Assembly (NCBI GenBank): GCA_035353335.1
Contig: DAOPZJ010000004.1
Coordinates: forward strand, 21,905-85,904
Reading direction: 5' to 3'
Source of the DNA: Oscillospiraceae bacterium
GTDB taxonomy: Bacteria; Bacillota; Clostridia; Oscillospirales; JAKOTC01
DNA: 64,000 nt
Shown here: positions 41,988 through 50,385 of the stretch, in pieces
Layout of the letters: every line of letters begins with the position of its first letter
Numbering within the stretch: the stretch's first letter is position 1
Made by a program: the position numbers and the translations under genes
Notes under the pieces: model-generated
Databases searched by the model: none
What the model saw: only the letters and a program-made list of their open reading frames with translations
Told to the model about the DNA's origin: nothing

Positions 41988-43154
41988 TTATCCTTTGCCT
42001 TTTACGCCGTTGTTGGCACCGTTATTACCGTTCGGAGTGCTCACGCAGGAAGATGAACAAGACGAGGGGCAGGAGGATGTGCAGGAAGACGGGCAGGAGG
42101 ATGTGCAGCTGCTTGTGTTCTTATTATTACCATACCCGTTGCCGTTACCATTGCCGTTATTTCCGGGTGTCGTCGAAGATGCGGTCGGTTTGTTTCCCTT
42201 GTTTTCTTTCTCTTTTTCCTGGTTAGAAGAGGTCTTATTCGAGTTTTTGTTTTGATTGCCGTTTCCGCTTTGGCCGATCGTGCCGCTTTGGCCGATGGTC
42301 ACGTCTTCGTCATCATCTTTCAATCCTTGGGTTTTCAAAGCTGCGTTGCGGATGCGCTGGAGCGAATCGGCATTAGAGCCGTTGCCCTGGCCGTTGCCGT
42401 TGCCGTTGTTTCCGGGTTGATTGCCGAGCAGTGCGTTTCCTGCCGCGATGATTTCGCTGATCTTGGCGTTTTTATATTGTTCAATGGTGATCGAGGGGTC
42501 AAGGGACTGCAGGATTTGAATCAGTTTATACTTTCCGGGAGACACGCCGAGTTCCCGCGCTTTCTGTGCGAAATGCAGGGTGATTGCATCGGTGTAGACG
42601 GTCGCAGTGGTTTCGCCTTTGTTTAAAGTAAGCGTAATACAATTTTCACAGATGGTTTGAATCCGTGCGGCTGTTTGTTCGTTGTTGGATTCGGCGGTGA
42701 CTGCAATGACCGAAGAGCCGTCATCCTTGATGTAGCCCTGAGCGCCGGCTTGCTCGACCAGACCGCTGACGGCGTCTTCCAAAGACAGATTTTTGACATC
42801 GACTCCGGCAAGCAGATTTTCACCGTCGTCGTTATAGGCCTTCGCCGAGACAACGCTTCCGAAGGCGTTGACGCCGAGTTCCACACTCGGATTGATGTCA
42901 ACACTGACATAATTGACAGGGGTGGCGTAAAGGACGAACCCACCGACCGTAAGCAGCGCGCAGGCGGCGACGGCAGAGATGGCACCGAGGATTTTCTTCA
43001 TAAACGGATTCTCCTTTTTATTTGTTTTAGTCCGGATGGTTCCCATGCGCTCATATTCCGATTTCGCAAGTTCCGTCCGAACGAAGGCCTTGGTCTTTTC
43101 TTTCAAGGTCCCTTCGGCTTTGATTTTGTTCAAATCATCGGAAAAGGATGTCAT
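41988..43154 (-). CDS. RsgI-like anti-sigma protein with Asn/Gly-rich and SSC-repeat tail
   Basis: A 388-residue single-pass membrane protein. A cytoplasmic N-terminal segment (1-50) is followed by a helix at about 53-76. The RsgI middle-domain signature VNYVSVDINPSVELGVNAFGSVVSAKAYNDDG is at about 78-110. A helical extracellular part extends to about 245. The tail is low complexity: NGNGNGQGNG, then charged/Ser-rich, then six cysteines every fourth residue (about 350-370, unit SSCx), then Asn/Gly. The 12-base DNA period of the cysteine block is visible at 42045-42110. It overlaps the sigma gene by ATGA, so it is the probable anti-sigma. The tail may contact the wall or a substrate. Confidence 0.82.
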   Translation of the reverse strand: MTSFSDDLNKIKAEGTLKEKTKAFVRTELAKSEYERMGTIRTKTNKKENPFMKKILGAISAVAACALLTVGGFVLYATPVNYVSVDINPSVELGVNAFGSVVSAKAYNDDGENLLAGVDVKNLSLEDAVSGLVEQAGAQGYIKDDGSSVIAVTAESNNEQTAARIQTICENCITLTLNKGETTATVYTDAITLHFAQKARELGVSPGKYKLIQILQSLDPSITIEQYKNAKISEIIAAGNALLGNQPGNNGNGNGQGNGSNADSLQRIRNAALKTQGLKDDDEDVTIGQSGTIGQSGNGNQNKNSNKTSSNQEKEKENKGNKPTASSTTPGNNGNGNGNGYGNNKNTSSCTSSCPSSCTSSCPSSCSSSCVSTPNGNNGANNGVKGKG

Positions 43155-43630
43155 TCGAGTTCACTCACTTTCTTTTTCAGGCGGGACTTTGCGCGGCGGA
43201 GCAAGGAATAGGCAGTGTTCGGGTTGATTTGCATGATTTTTGCGATCTCCGGGATCGGTCTGCCCTCGTAATAATGCAGGTAGACAACCTCTTTTTGATC
43301 GGGAGGCAGTTCCAGCACCGCTTTTGTCACATCGCTCTGCTCGGGGAGTTCATAAGGGATCTCCTGTTCGTCGATATCGACAACGTTTTTGCGCCAAAAG
43401 CTCTTGTGCAGGTCTTTGCATTGATTGAATGCAACGCGGCACAGCCACGCTTTTTGGTGTTCCTCGCTCTCGAATGTGTCGAAGTTTTGGAAAAACTTCA
43501 GAAACACTTCTTGAAACACATCCTCGACGTCGGCGTTGTTTTTCAGGTAAAGAAAGCAGATACGGCGGACCATGTCGGAGTATTTTTCAATTGCCGTCGT
43601 GATGTAGTCGTTGGAACCGGATGGACTCAC
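43151..43630 (-). CDS. ECF-type RNA polymerase sigma factor
   Basis: A 159-residue sigma-70-family factor from GTG 43630 (AAGGGGGG upstream; the longer frame lacks a ribosome site). Region 2 has FLYLKNNADVEDVFQEVFLKFF, and region 4 has LELPPDQKEVVYLHYYEGRPIPEIAKIMQINPNTAYSLLRRAKSRLKK. Regions 1 and 3 are absent, as in ECF factors. Its stop overlaps the RsgI-like gene, which would hold it at the membrane until a signal arrives. RsgI relatives are normally partners of SigI, so an ECF partner is a variation. Confidence 0.9.
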   Translation of the reverse strand: MSPSGSNDYITTAIEKYSDMVRRICFLYLKNNADVEDVFQEVFLKFFQNFDTFESEEHQKAWLCRVAFNQCKDLHKSFWRKNVVDIDEQEIPYELPEQSDVTKAVLELPPDQKEVVYLHYYEGRPIPEIAKIMQINPNTAYSLLRRAKSRLKKKVSELE

Positions 43631-43723
43631 TGCCTTCCCCCCTTCCACCATAAATACGAATGAAAGTGACGAATCCGTTTATGATTTAAAAAAATTTTAT
43701 CATATTTTTTTATTTTTCACAAG

Positions 43724-43756
43724 AAAGCCGCAAAGGCCATCTGTCCTTTGCGGCTT
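43724..43756 (-). terminator. Terminator after the GH31 gene
   Basis: AAGCCGCAAAGG (43724-43735) pairs perfectly with CCTTTGCGGCTT (43745-43756). It can serve the minus-strand GH31 transcript. Confidence 0.7.
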
Positions 43757-43772
43757 AATCAATGAAGTCTAT

Positions 43773-43916
43773 GTAGGGCGGGATGCATCGAACCGTGTCG
43801 GTTCGTTACATCCCGCCGCAAATCTTTTTTAACAACGATTTCAGAACCTCAGTGATTATTTAAATGTAGGGCGATTCATAATCGCCCGCTGTGATTATAT
43901 GATATCACCCTACATT
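43773..43916. repeat. Two TAGGGCG hairpin repeats
   Basis: This gap of about 300 bases (43631-43934) has no gene. Copy one (43773-43817) pairs TAGGGCGGGATG with CATCCCGCC and has an inner CGAACC/GGTTCG hairpin. Copy two (43863-43916) has outer arms AAATGTAGGG/CCCTACATTT and inner hairpins GGGCGAT/ATCGCCC and GTGAT/ATCAC. They resemble the element at 4805. Confidence 0.65.
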
Positions 43917-43934
43917 TTTCTTGCCAACATGTTT

Positions 43935-45950
43935 TTAAAGATTTAATAATTTCATAACCTCGGCATTATCTTTGACAAACAACGGGATCACCCCGAGCGG
44001 CGCGTCGACGGTAACGATCTGCCCGCCCTGATATGCCTGTTTGCTCCATGCATCCGTCCATGTCGCGCCTGCGGGCAGATAAACGGTCTTTTTCGTCTCA
44101 CCCTCGCCGGTAACCGGGGCGACCAGCAGATCATGTCCGAACAGGTAGGCGTCTTCAACCTTCCATGCGGTCTCGTCATTCGGGAAATCATAAAAGAACG
44201 GCTTCATCACCGGAGTGCCTTTTTCGTGGGCTTCGGCCATCGTCTGTTTGATGTAGGGTTTGAGGCGGTCGCGAAGTAAGATATACTTACACAAAATTTC
44301 CTCGACCTGCGGTGTAAAACTCCAGATTTCGTTCGGGCCGCCGGTCGAACAGGTGCCGCCGCCCTTGGGGCCGAGTTTGGTCTTGTCGCGCGGGGTGCGA
44401 TCGCCGTGCAGCCGCATGACCGGGCAAAAGGTGCCGAACTCAAACCAGCGCATGAGCAGCTCATGAAAGCGCGGGTCGTGGACATTGCCGCTGTGAAAGC
44501 CGCCGATGTCGGAATTCCACCACGGGATGCCCGCAAGCCCGGTGTTCAAGCCTGCCGGAATCTGATTGCGCAGCTGCGTGAAAGTGGACGAGGTATCGCC
44601 CGACCAGAGCAGCGCCCCGTATTTCTGAGAACCCGCCCAAGCACAGCGGATCAAGCTGATCGGGTTTTCGACGCCCGCAGCTCTCTCGCCGTCGTAAAAG
44701 GCCTTGGCGAACCCGATCGAAAAAACGTTTGCGCATTCGAGCGCGCTGCCCGCGTAATAACGATAGATATCAAAATCGGGATTGGTGAAGTTGGGCTCGG
44801 CTTCGTCGAGCCAAAATAACGCCGCGCCGTTATCAAAATAGTTCTTTTTACAGGCGTCCCAGACATATTTCTGCGCTTCGGGATTTGTCATGTCGACAAA
44901 CTGAGTGTAGCCGATACAGTCCTGCGTAAATTTAAGGCCGCGGTCGACCCGCACCGGCAGGCCGCGGTCGGTCATCTCTATGAAATTTTCGGAACCCGGT
45001 TCGAGTGTAGGCCATACCGAGACCATCAGCTTCATGCCCATATCGTCGAGCTCACGCGCCATCGCCGCCGGGTCGGGCCAGTAGTCGAGGTCGAATTTCC
45101 AGTCGCCCTGAAAAGGCCAGTGGAAAAAGTCCGCCACAATCACCCCGACCGGCAGGCTCCTGCGGTGATATTCGCGCGCCACGGACAGCAGTTCCTCCTG
45201 TGTGCGGTAACGCAGCTTACACTGCCAAAAGCCCATCGCAAAATCGGGCATCATCGGGGCTGTGCCGCTCACCTTTGCATAATTTTCTTCAATTTCGGCG
45301 GGGGAATCTCCTGCGGTGATCCAGTAGTCGATCTGCTTGCCCGAGCAGGCGTGCCACTTGGTCAAATTCTTGCCGAATTCCGCGCTGCCGACGGCGGGAT
45401 TATTCCATAAAAAGCCGTAACCCATACTCGAGATCAAAAACGGGATCGGCGCCTGGGTATTGCGCGGCGCGAGCTCGAGCGTGCAGCCCTTTATGTCGAG
45501 ATAGGGCTGTTGAAACTGCCCCATGCCGAAGATGTGTTCTTTATCGTTGGAGTCAAAATGCACCGTGATCTCAAAATTTTCGCCCGGCAGTCCACGGTAT
45601 TCACGGCCATATCTTCCTAGGTCGATGACCTGATTGAGGTCGTCACCGCCGTGCTGGGTGCTGCGGTAATATTCGCCGAGCAGCAATTCGTCTTTTTGGT
45701 TATAAAAACGCAGTTTGCCGAAGGAATTGATTTTGGCGGTGATTTTGCCGTTTGTGATAGCTGCAACATCGCCGCTAATTTCAATCACAGCTTCTTTTTT
45801 CGCCGGAATCGACAGCGCCCAATCGTTGTCCGCGAAAGCCGTGTTTTGAGTGGCAAGGACGCGGACGCCGTCGCCCCATGCCATCAGCTGCACAAGCTCC
45901 TTGCGCCGTCTGAAGTGCAAAACCTCGTTTTCGATTGAAAAATACTCCAT
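43935..45950 (-). CDS. Glycoside hydrolase family 31
   Basis: A 671-residue alpha-glycosidase from ATG 45950 (GGGAGG upstream); the longer open frame before it is not part of the gene. An N-terminal beta-sandwich is followed by a TIM barrel with nucleophile Asp382 in ALFWLDEAEPNF and acid/base Asp452 in LLWSGDTSSTF. RLHGDRTPRD and the C-terminal sandwich VAPVTGEGETKKTVYLPAGATW follow. It is closest in pattern to alpha-xylosidase/alpha-glucosidase members. It is divergent from an AraC regulator that probably controls it. Confidence 0.92.
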   Translation of the reverse strand: MEYFSIENEVLHFRRRKELVQLMAWGDGVRVLATQNTAFADNDWALSIPAKKEAVIEISGDVAAITNGKITAKINSFGKLRFYNQKDELLLGEYYRSTQHGGDDLNQVIDLGRYGREYRGLPGENFEITVHFDSNDKEHIFGMGQFQQPYLDIKGCTLELAPRNTQAPIPFLISSMGYGFLWNNPAVGSAEFGKNLTKWHACSGKQIDYWITAGDSPAEIEENYAKVSGTAPMMPDFAMGFWQCKLRYRTQEELLSVAREYHRRSLPVGVIVADFFHWPFQGDWKFDLDYWPDPAAMARELDDMGMKLMVSVWPTLEPGSENFIEMTDRGLPVRVDRGLKFTQDCIGYTQFVDMTNPEAQKYVWDACKKNYFDNGAALFWLDEAEPNFTNPDFDIYRYYAGSALECANVFSIGFAKAFYDGERAAGVENPISLIRCAWAGSQKYGALLWSGDTSSTFTQLRNQIPAGLNTGLAGIPWWNSDIGGFHSGNVHDPRFHELLMRWFEFGTFCPVMRLHGDRTPRDKTKLGPKGGGTCSTGGPNEIWSFTPQVEEILCKYILLRDRLKPYIKQTMAEAHEKGTPVMKPFFYDFPNDETAWKVEDAYLFGHDLLVAPVTGEGETKKTVYLPAGATWTDAWSKQAYQGGQIVTVDAPLGVIPLFVKDNAEVMKLLNL

Positions 45951-45990
45951 ATCATTACCTCCCGTCCGGAATTTGTTAAATTTCAACCCC

Positions 45991-46033
45991 ATTATAGCGC
46001 CGGGATTGCAATAAAAAAATAAACAGATATAAT
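45991..46033. promoter_or_regulatory. Divergent promoter region of GH31 and the AraC gene
   Basis: Plus strand: TTGCAA (46006-46011), 16 bases, TATAAT (46028-46033), 34 bases before the AraC start. Minus strand: TATAAT at 45996-45991 with only a poor T-rich -35, as expected for an activator-dependent GH31 promoter. The two overlap. Confidence 0.55.
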
Positions 46034-46067
46034 AAAAGATATAGAAAATGAAACCGGAGGGACGACG

Positions 46068-46985
46068 GTGATTTTTAAACTCAACCTCGAAAAAGATTTT
46101 ACGGTAAATCTGATCGGGCACTCGATCTGCGCGCAGGGTTGGTGCATTCCCGACCGGTTTATTCCCGATATCGAGATGATCGCGGTGCGCAGCGGCATGA
46201 TGCGCTGCAGAGTCGGCGAAAATATATTCGATGTGCATGAGAGCGAAGTCATCTTGGTGCCGCCCGGCGAGGTATTTTGCCAGTCCGCCCCTGACGGCCC
46301 CTGCCGTGCTTATTACACGCATTATTCGGTGTTTACCGAGCAGCTTGAACAAGCCGATATCCCTTCGGCGGTCACGGAGATAAATGAGCCGAAATCCGGA
46401 AAGACGTCCTATTTTTTCGAACTCAAACAACCGTCCTCCGCTGAGATGGCGGTTTGTCTTCCACCGGTGATCAGGACGGGAAAATTCCGGGATGAGGTCT
46501 GGACATTATTCGAGCGCGCGTTACTTGAGCGCAATCGACCCGCCGCTAGGTATCAAATCATGATCTCGTTTTACATCCGGCAGATTTTGATTTTATTATA
46601 TCGCGCCTGCCTGAACGAGGCTCCCGAAGCGGCAAAGGGTGAAAAGGAACAAAAAAAAGTGGTGCAGGAAGCCCTGCACCATATCAAAAACCACTATTCC
46701 GAAGAAATCGATATCCAGCAGCTAAGCAGGCGGCTGTTTGTTTCGTATCAATATTTGACGCGCCAGTTTAAGCTGAGTACGGGCGTTTCCCCGGTCAAGT
46801 ATCTCAATCGACTGCGGATTGATGAGGCCAAAAAGCGCATCCGCACCACCGGTCGGACATTAGAGCAGATTGCACGCGAAGTCGGCTTTGAAAACGGGTA
46901 CTATTTTAGCCGGGTCTTTCGGCAATACGAGGGAATTTCACCTTCAAAATATCGCAGTTGGCTCAACAGTAAAAACAATGAATAA
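46068..46985 (+). CDS. AraC-family transcriptional regulator
   Basis: A 305-residue regulator from GTG 46068 (CCGGAGG upstream). The N-terminal cupin-like sensor (about 20-110) includes VHESEVILVPPGEVF. The C-terminal double helix-turn-helix spans about 200-300 (QQLSRRLFVSYQYLTRQFKLSTGVSPVKYLNRLRIDEAKKRI, EVGFENGYYFSRVFRQYEGISPSKYR). It most likely binds a sugar and activates the divergent GH31 gene, and perhaps the GH27 gene downstream. Confidence 0.92.
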   Translation: MIFKLNLEKDFTVNLIGHSICAQGWCIPDRFIPDIEMIAVRSGMMRCRVGENIFDVHESEVILVPPGEVFCQSAPDGPCRAYYTHYSVFTEQLEQADIPSAVTEINEPKSGKTSYFFELKQPSSAEMAVCLPPVIRTGKFRDEVWTLFERALLERNRPAARYQIMISFYIRQILILLYRACLNEAPEAAKGEKEQKKVVQEALHHIKNHYSEEIDIQQLSRRLFVSYQYLTRQFKLSTGVSPVKYLNRLRIDEAKKRIRTTGRTLEQIAREVGFENGYYFSRVFRQYEGISPSKYRSWLNSKNNE

Positions 46986-47046
46986 AAATTATTTGATTTT
47001 TATGGAATCGCGAATATGTTATACTGATTAACGAATGGAGTGGATG

Positions 47047-48489
47047 ATGATGATCACAAAAATCGCACCCTACGAACCGTTTGAACAAGGCGCGCCCAGA
47101 TTGAACATGCCGGGCGTTTACGGGGCATCCCCCGGAAAACCCGTGCTTTTTAAAATTCCCGCCGTGGGCAAAACGCCTTTGCGTTTTTCCTGCACGCCTA
47201 AATTGCCGGACGGGTTGACGCTTGATACGGACATCGGAATTCTTTCCGGAATCGTGGAAATCGCCGGGGAATATCCGATCAAAATCATTGTTGAGAATGC
47301 TCTCGGGCGAACCGAAAAACCGCTTTTACTGCGAATTTGCAAAGACGGCGTCTGCCGTACCCCGCTGCTCGGATGGACGAGTTGGAACGCGTTTCGCAAT
47401 CGTATTACGCAAAATGATATCGCACAGACCGCTAAGCTGCTCGACGAGACGGGTCTTTCGGCTTATGGCTATCAATATGTCAACATCGACTCGGGCTGGC
47501 AGGGCGAATACGGCGGAAAACACAACGCCATCCAACCAAACGCCAAATTTCCTGGCATGAAAGCGCTGGCTGATGAAGTCCACGCAAGCGGACTCAAACT
47601 CGGCATCTATTCCACACCAATGCAGCGGGCTTGGGGCGGCGGCGAATACCCCGGCTGCACGCGCGGAAAACTCGACAAGACCAATATGGATGCCTATTAC
47701 GGCATCGGCTGTGATCACTTTGAAAAAAACAACGTCGAGCAGTGGGCCGAGTGGGGAATCGATTATCTCAAATACGACTGGACGCCCTGCGATATCAAAA
47801 ACGCAGATTTAATGAAACAGTGTTTGCTAAATAGTGCGCGGGATTTTGCTTATTGCATCACGGTCAAAGCGGGCATTGAAGACGCATCCTACTGGAGTGA
47901 AAATTGCAGTTCATGGCGTGACAACACCGACACCGACGACCGGTGGGAGAGCATTATCGCTCGCTTTTCGAATGATTTTTGGGCTGAACATTGTAATCCG
48001 GGGCACTTTTACGATCTCGATATGTTGGATACCGGCGTTATCGACGGGCATAAGAACCGACTGACGCCGGACGAGCAATTGATCTCGTTTTCAATTCGGG
48101 CAATTTTCCCGTCCCCGATTCAACTAAGCTGCGACCTGTCCAAACTGACCGAATTTGATTTGGCGATGCTGTGCAACGATGAAATTTTGGCGATTAATCA
48201 AGATATTCTCGGACTCGGCGCGGTCTGCATCTTTGAACAGCGAACCCGTACCATGGACAGAAGCGAAAAAGAGAACCTGAAGATCTATATAAAACCATTA
48301 TCAGACGGCACATCGGCGATTGGGTTTTTTAACCTCGGCGAAACGGAAGCCATAATGCCGCTTCCGGTTGAAAAAGGTGCGGTGATTCGTGACCTCTGGG
48401 CCAAGGAGGATATTATAGTTCGAGAACCGACATTAATTTTACAGCCGCATACCTGCAGAATGCTGAAAGCCGTAAACATAATCCGCTGA
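47047..48489 (+). CDS. Glycoside hydrolase family 27 alpha-galactosidase with N-terminal putative Ig domain
   Basis: About 480 residues; three consecutive ATG codons (47044-47052) follow GGAG, and the middle one is used. Residues to about 100 form a small He_PIG/cadherin-like sandwich (LPDGLTLDTDIGILSGIVE). The GH27 barrel starts TPLLGWTSWNAFRN. The nucleophile Asp is in GIDYLKYDWTPC (about residue 244) and the acid/base Asp is near SSWRDNTDTDD. LKLGIYSTPMQRAWGG replaces the usual GIYSDAG. No signal peptide is seen. It lies just downstream of the AraC gene and may share its regulation. Confidence 0.88.
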   Translation: MMITKIAPYEPFEQGAPRLNMPGVYGASPGKPVLFKIPAVGKTPLRFSCTPKLPDGLTLDTDIGILSGIVEIAGEYPIKIIVENALGRTEKPLLLRICKDGVCRTPLLGWTSWNAFRNRITQNDIAQTAKLLDETGLSAYGYQYVNIDSGWQGEYGGKHNAIQPNAKFPGMKALADEVHASGLKLGIYSTPMQRAWGGGEYPGCTRGKLDKTNMDAYYGIGCDHFEKNNVEQWAEWGIDYLKYDWTPCDIKNADLMKQCLLNSARDFAYCITVKAGIEDASYWSENCSSWRDNTDTDDRWESIIARFSNDFWAEHCNPGHFYDLDMLDTGVIDGHKNRLTPDEQLISFSIRAIFPSPIQLSCDLSKLTEFDLAMLCNDEILAINQDILGLGAVCIFEQRTRTMDRSEKENLKIYIKPLSDGTSAIGFFNLGETEAIMPLPVEKGAVIRDLWAKEDIIVREPTLILQPHTCRMLKAVNIIR

Positions 48490-48499
48490 GGATGCTGAT

Positions 48500-48552
48500 A
48501 TAGTGAAGCCGCTTACCATTTATTCTTACCTTGGTTTTCTAGTAGCTTCACA
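48500..48552. repeat. Palindromic repeat element (GTGAAGCCACTT family, copy 4)
   Basis: GTGAAGCCGCTTA (from 48503) faces TAGTAGCTTCAC (ending 48551). The interior TACCATTTATTCTTACC aligns with copies 1 and 5. It lies between convergent genes, where it may also act as a terminator. Confidence 0.7.
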
Positions 48553-48647
48553 ATGGATACAATAATAAAGGGCCGATTGCAAATGAACTGCAGCGGCCTT
48601 TTTGGTTGTTGCTGACATTTATAAACACTGTGCGGTTACTGTTTTTT

Positions 48648-49448
48648 TTACGCCCGAACCATTCCGTAAAAGTGCAAAATGTTCATATCCTCAATCATCT
48701 TGCTGCCGTGAGAACCGCGATTTCCCGCGGTTTCGTGCTGCCCGTGGTCGGGCGCATAGCACAGAAGGGTGTTATGGTCAGTATAGTGTTGTTTGATGGT
48801 TTTCACGATTTCGTCAAAGCACTCCGCTTCAATGGAAATGGCGTTTAGCGCCTGTTTGGACTCCGGGCCGAACGCGTGCGCGGCGCTGTCGTATTCAAAC
48901 GTATGGATGCTGATGAGGTCATATTTGTTTTCGGTAATCAAACGTTGGGAGGTTTCTTTGATTCGGATTGCGTTGGGCTCTTCAAAGTAATCCAGTTCAC
49001 GCCCGGCGAAAATGTGCAAAAACGAGGAATCCGTGCCGGCGACAATGGCGATTTTCTTCCCTTGTGCCAGCAGCACATCATACAGAGTTTCGCATTCCAG
49101 CTTCGGTCTGACATAGGTGAGAATGCCGTGCACCTCAGGCTCCACGCCGGTATACATGGACGCGTGGGCGACCGGGGTGACCGATTCCACGGTACTGCAC
49201 ATGGGCAGCGCCATTTGCGTATGCGCATACACAGGTGCAAACAGCGAAATTTCTTTTTGCCACACATACATGGGCACAGCATCGGCATGGTATATCACCG
49301 CGCGGTCGGCAAAAAAGGACAGACGGTCGGTCAAAATATCCATCGCCCATTGAATCGGCTGTTCAAATTGTTTCGGCAGTTGGAAGCCCATGCAGTAAGC
49401 GAGGTTGCCCGCAAAATGCTGAAGCGGCAAAGCATTATAATGATCCAT
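48648..49448 (-). CDS. Alkaline-phosphatase-superfamily hydrolase (phosphodiesterase/nucleotide pyrophosphatase-like)
   Basis: A 266-residue protein from ATG 49448 (AAAGGTG 9 bases upstream). Motifs fit the type I phosphodiesterase group: MCSTVESVTPVAHASMYTGVEPEVHGI with a Thr/Ser nucleophile region, HTFEYDSAAHAFGPES, and the C-terminal metal site YAPDHGQHETAGNRGSHG. It would hydrolyse a phosphate or sulfate ester or a diester. It is shorter than most relatives (about 400 residues) and the N-terminal metal Asp is not obvious, so activity is uncertain. Confidence 0.78.
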   Translation of the reverse strand: MDHYNALPLQHFAGNLAYCMGFQLPKQFEQPIQWAMDILTDRLSFFADRAVIYHADAVPMYVWQKEISLFAPVYAHTQMALPMCSTVESVTPVAHASMYTGVEPEVHGILTYVRPKLECETLYDVLLAQGKKIAIVAGTDSSFLHIFAGRELDYFEEPNAIRIKETSQRLITENKYDLISIHTFEYDSAAHAFGPESKQALNAISIEAECFDEIVKTIKQHYTDHNTLLCYAPDHGQHETAGNRGSHGSKMIEDMNILHFYGMVRA

Positions 49449-49498
49449 ATTGAAAAGCACCTTTCGTTTTTATCGACTTTTGAGCGGCGTTATATATT

Positions 49499-49559
49499 AT
49501 ATTGTGAAGCCCCTCTTATCGCTTATCTCCGCCTTGATTTTTAAGCGGCTTCACAATAT
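49499..49559. repeat. Palindromic repeat element (GTGAAGCCACTT family, copy 5)
   Basis: ATATTGTGAAGCC (49499-49511) pairs perfectly with GGCTTCACAATAT (49547-49559). The interior CTTATCGCTTATCTCC and TTGATTTTTAAG matches copy 1 read on the other strand. Confidence 0.75.
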
Positions 49560-49562
49560 TAA

Positions 49563-49600
49563 ACCAAAAAAGGCCGTTGCAAACGGCAACAGCCCTTGTT
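49563..49600 (-). terminator. Terminator of the zinc-ribbon gene
   Basis: On the minus strand GGGCTGTTGCCGTTTGCAACGGCC folds through the GTTGC/GCAAC arms and is followed by TTTTTTGG. Confidence 0.65.
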
Positions 49601-49612
49601 GTAACTCACCTA

Positions 49613-49894
49613 TTACTGTTTTCTAAAGCAATCGCTGCAGTAGACGGGACGGTCGCTGCGCGGTTCAAAAGGAACCTTGCAGGATTTTCCGCATTCCGCG
49701 CAAACTGCATCGTACATTTTACGCGGACCTGCGCCGTTGCCGCCGCCGGTGCTGGCTTTACGGGCACTGCGGCAGGCTTTGCAGCGCTGCGGCTCGTTTG
49801 TGAAGCCCTTTTCCGCGTGAAATTCCTGCTCGCTGGCAGTGAAAGTGAATTGTTGACCGCAGTCTTTGCAGGTCAGGATTTTGTCTTTGTACAT
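49613..49894 (-). CDS. Zinc-ribbon protein
   Basis: A 93-residue protein with three to four CxxC knuckles: CKDC (9-12), CKAC (about 38-41), CAEC (about 66-69) and CSDC (about 86-89). They form two treble-clef/zinc-ribbon pairs around a short basic linker (RSARKASTGGGNGAGPRK). Such proteins are common in Clostridia and Chloroflexi and are probably nucleic-acid-binding, but no function is established. It is monocistronic. Confidence 0.82.
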   Translation of the reverse strand: MYKDKILTCKDCGQQFTFTASEQEFHAEKGFTNEPQRCKACRSARKASTGGGNGAGPRKMYDAVCAECGKSCKVPFEPRSDRPVYCSDCFRKQ

Positions 49895-50046
49895 GAAATA
49901 CCTCTTTAATTATTTGCAAATCTTTTGATTCGCTACCTTATCATACAGTATGATTAACTAAAATGCAACTAATATTTTTAAAATAACGAAAATAATCCGA
50001 GAAAATGCTGATTAAAATAAAAATTATGCCGAAAACAGCCGTAATT

Positions 50047-50385
50047 TTAAGTTAATTTCTTATGACTCTCTCTTTTTTTCCGCAATATGCTTACCGCAAC
50101 CGCGGCAAGCGTCACACAAGCGCAGCCTGCCAAAAATCCGATCCGGAGCGAATGCTGTTTTTTGAGCCGATGGGAGAGATCGTCGTAACCGCTGCCGATG
50201 TTGATGTCCGAGACCTCAGGCCTGCGAACCGTTAATTTCGCGGTTCTTGCGTATTGCTGGTATTGCTTACGGCAGGCGGAGCAGACGCGCAGGTGTTCCC
50301 GGACGGCTTCACGGGTTGAGACGCTGAGTGTATTATCCCGATACAGAGTGATCATATCCAAAACGGCGTCACAGTTCAAGTTCAT
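50047..50385 (-). CDS. zf-HC2 anti-sigma factor
   Basis: A 112-residue protein with the zinc anti-sigma motif His31-x3-Cys35-x2-Cys38 (EHLRVCSACRKQY) and Cys5, then a linker and one membrane helix at about 82-100 (IGFLAGCACVTLAAVAVSIL), with a short basic outer tail. It overlaps the end of the sigma gene by 17 bases and should hold that sigma factor inactive. The outer part is very short, so sensing probably needs a partner or the membrane itself. Confidence 0.88.
   Translation of the reverse strand: MNLNCDAVLDMITLYRDNTLSVSTREAVREHLRVCSACRKQYQQYARTAKLTVRRPEVSDINIGSGYDDLSHRLKKQHSLRIGFLAGCACVTLAAVAVSILRKKRESHKKLT

Noticed and set aside
42045..42110. Possible CRISPR or non-coding tandem repeat
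   Set aside because: The 12-base repeats are in frame within the RsgI-like gene and encode SSCx units; there are no spacers.
45951..46430. N-terminal extension of the GH31 open frame
   Set aside because: It runs through the divergent promoter and the AraC coding region. The GGGAGG-supported ATG 45950 starts the known fold.
43935..49448. A single polysaccharide utilisation operon covering GH31, AraC, GH27 and the phosphodiesterase
   Set aside because: The genes lie on both strands with repeats and terminators between them, and there is no transporter. Co-regulation by the AraC protein is possible, but one operon is not.
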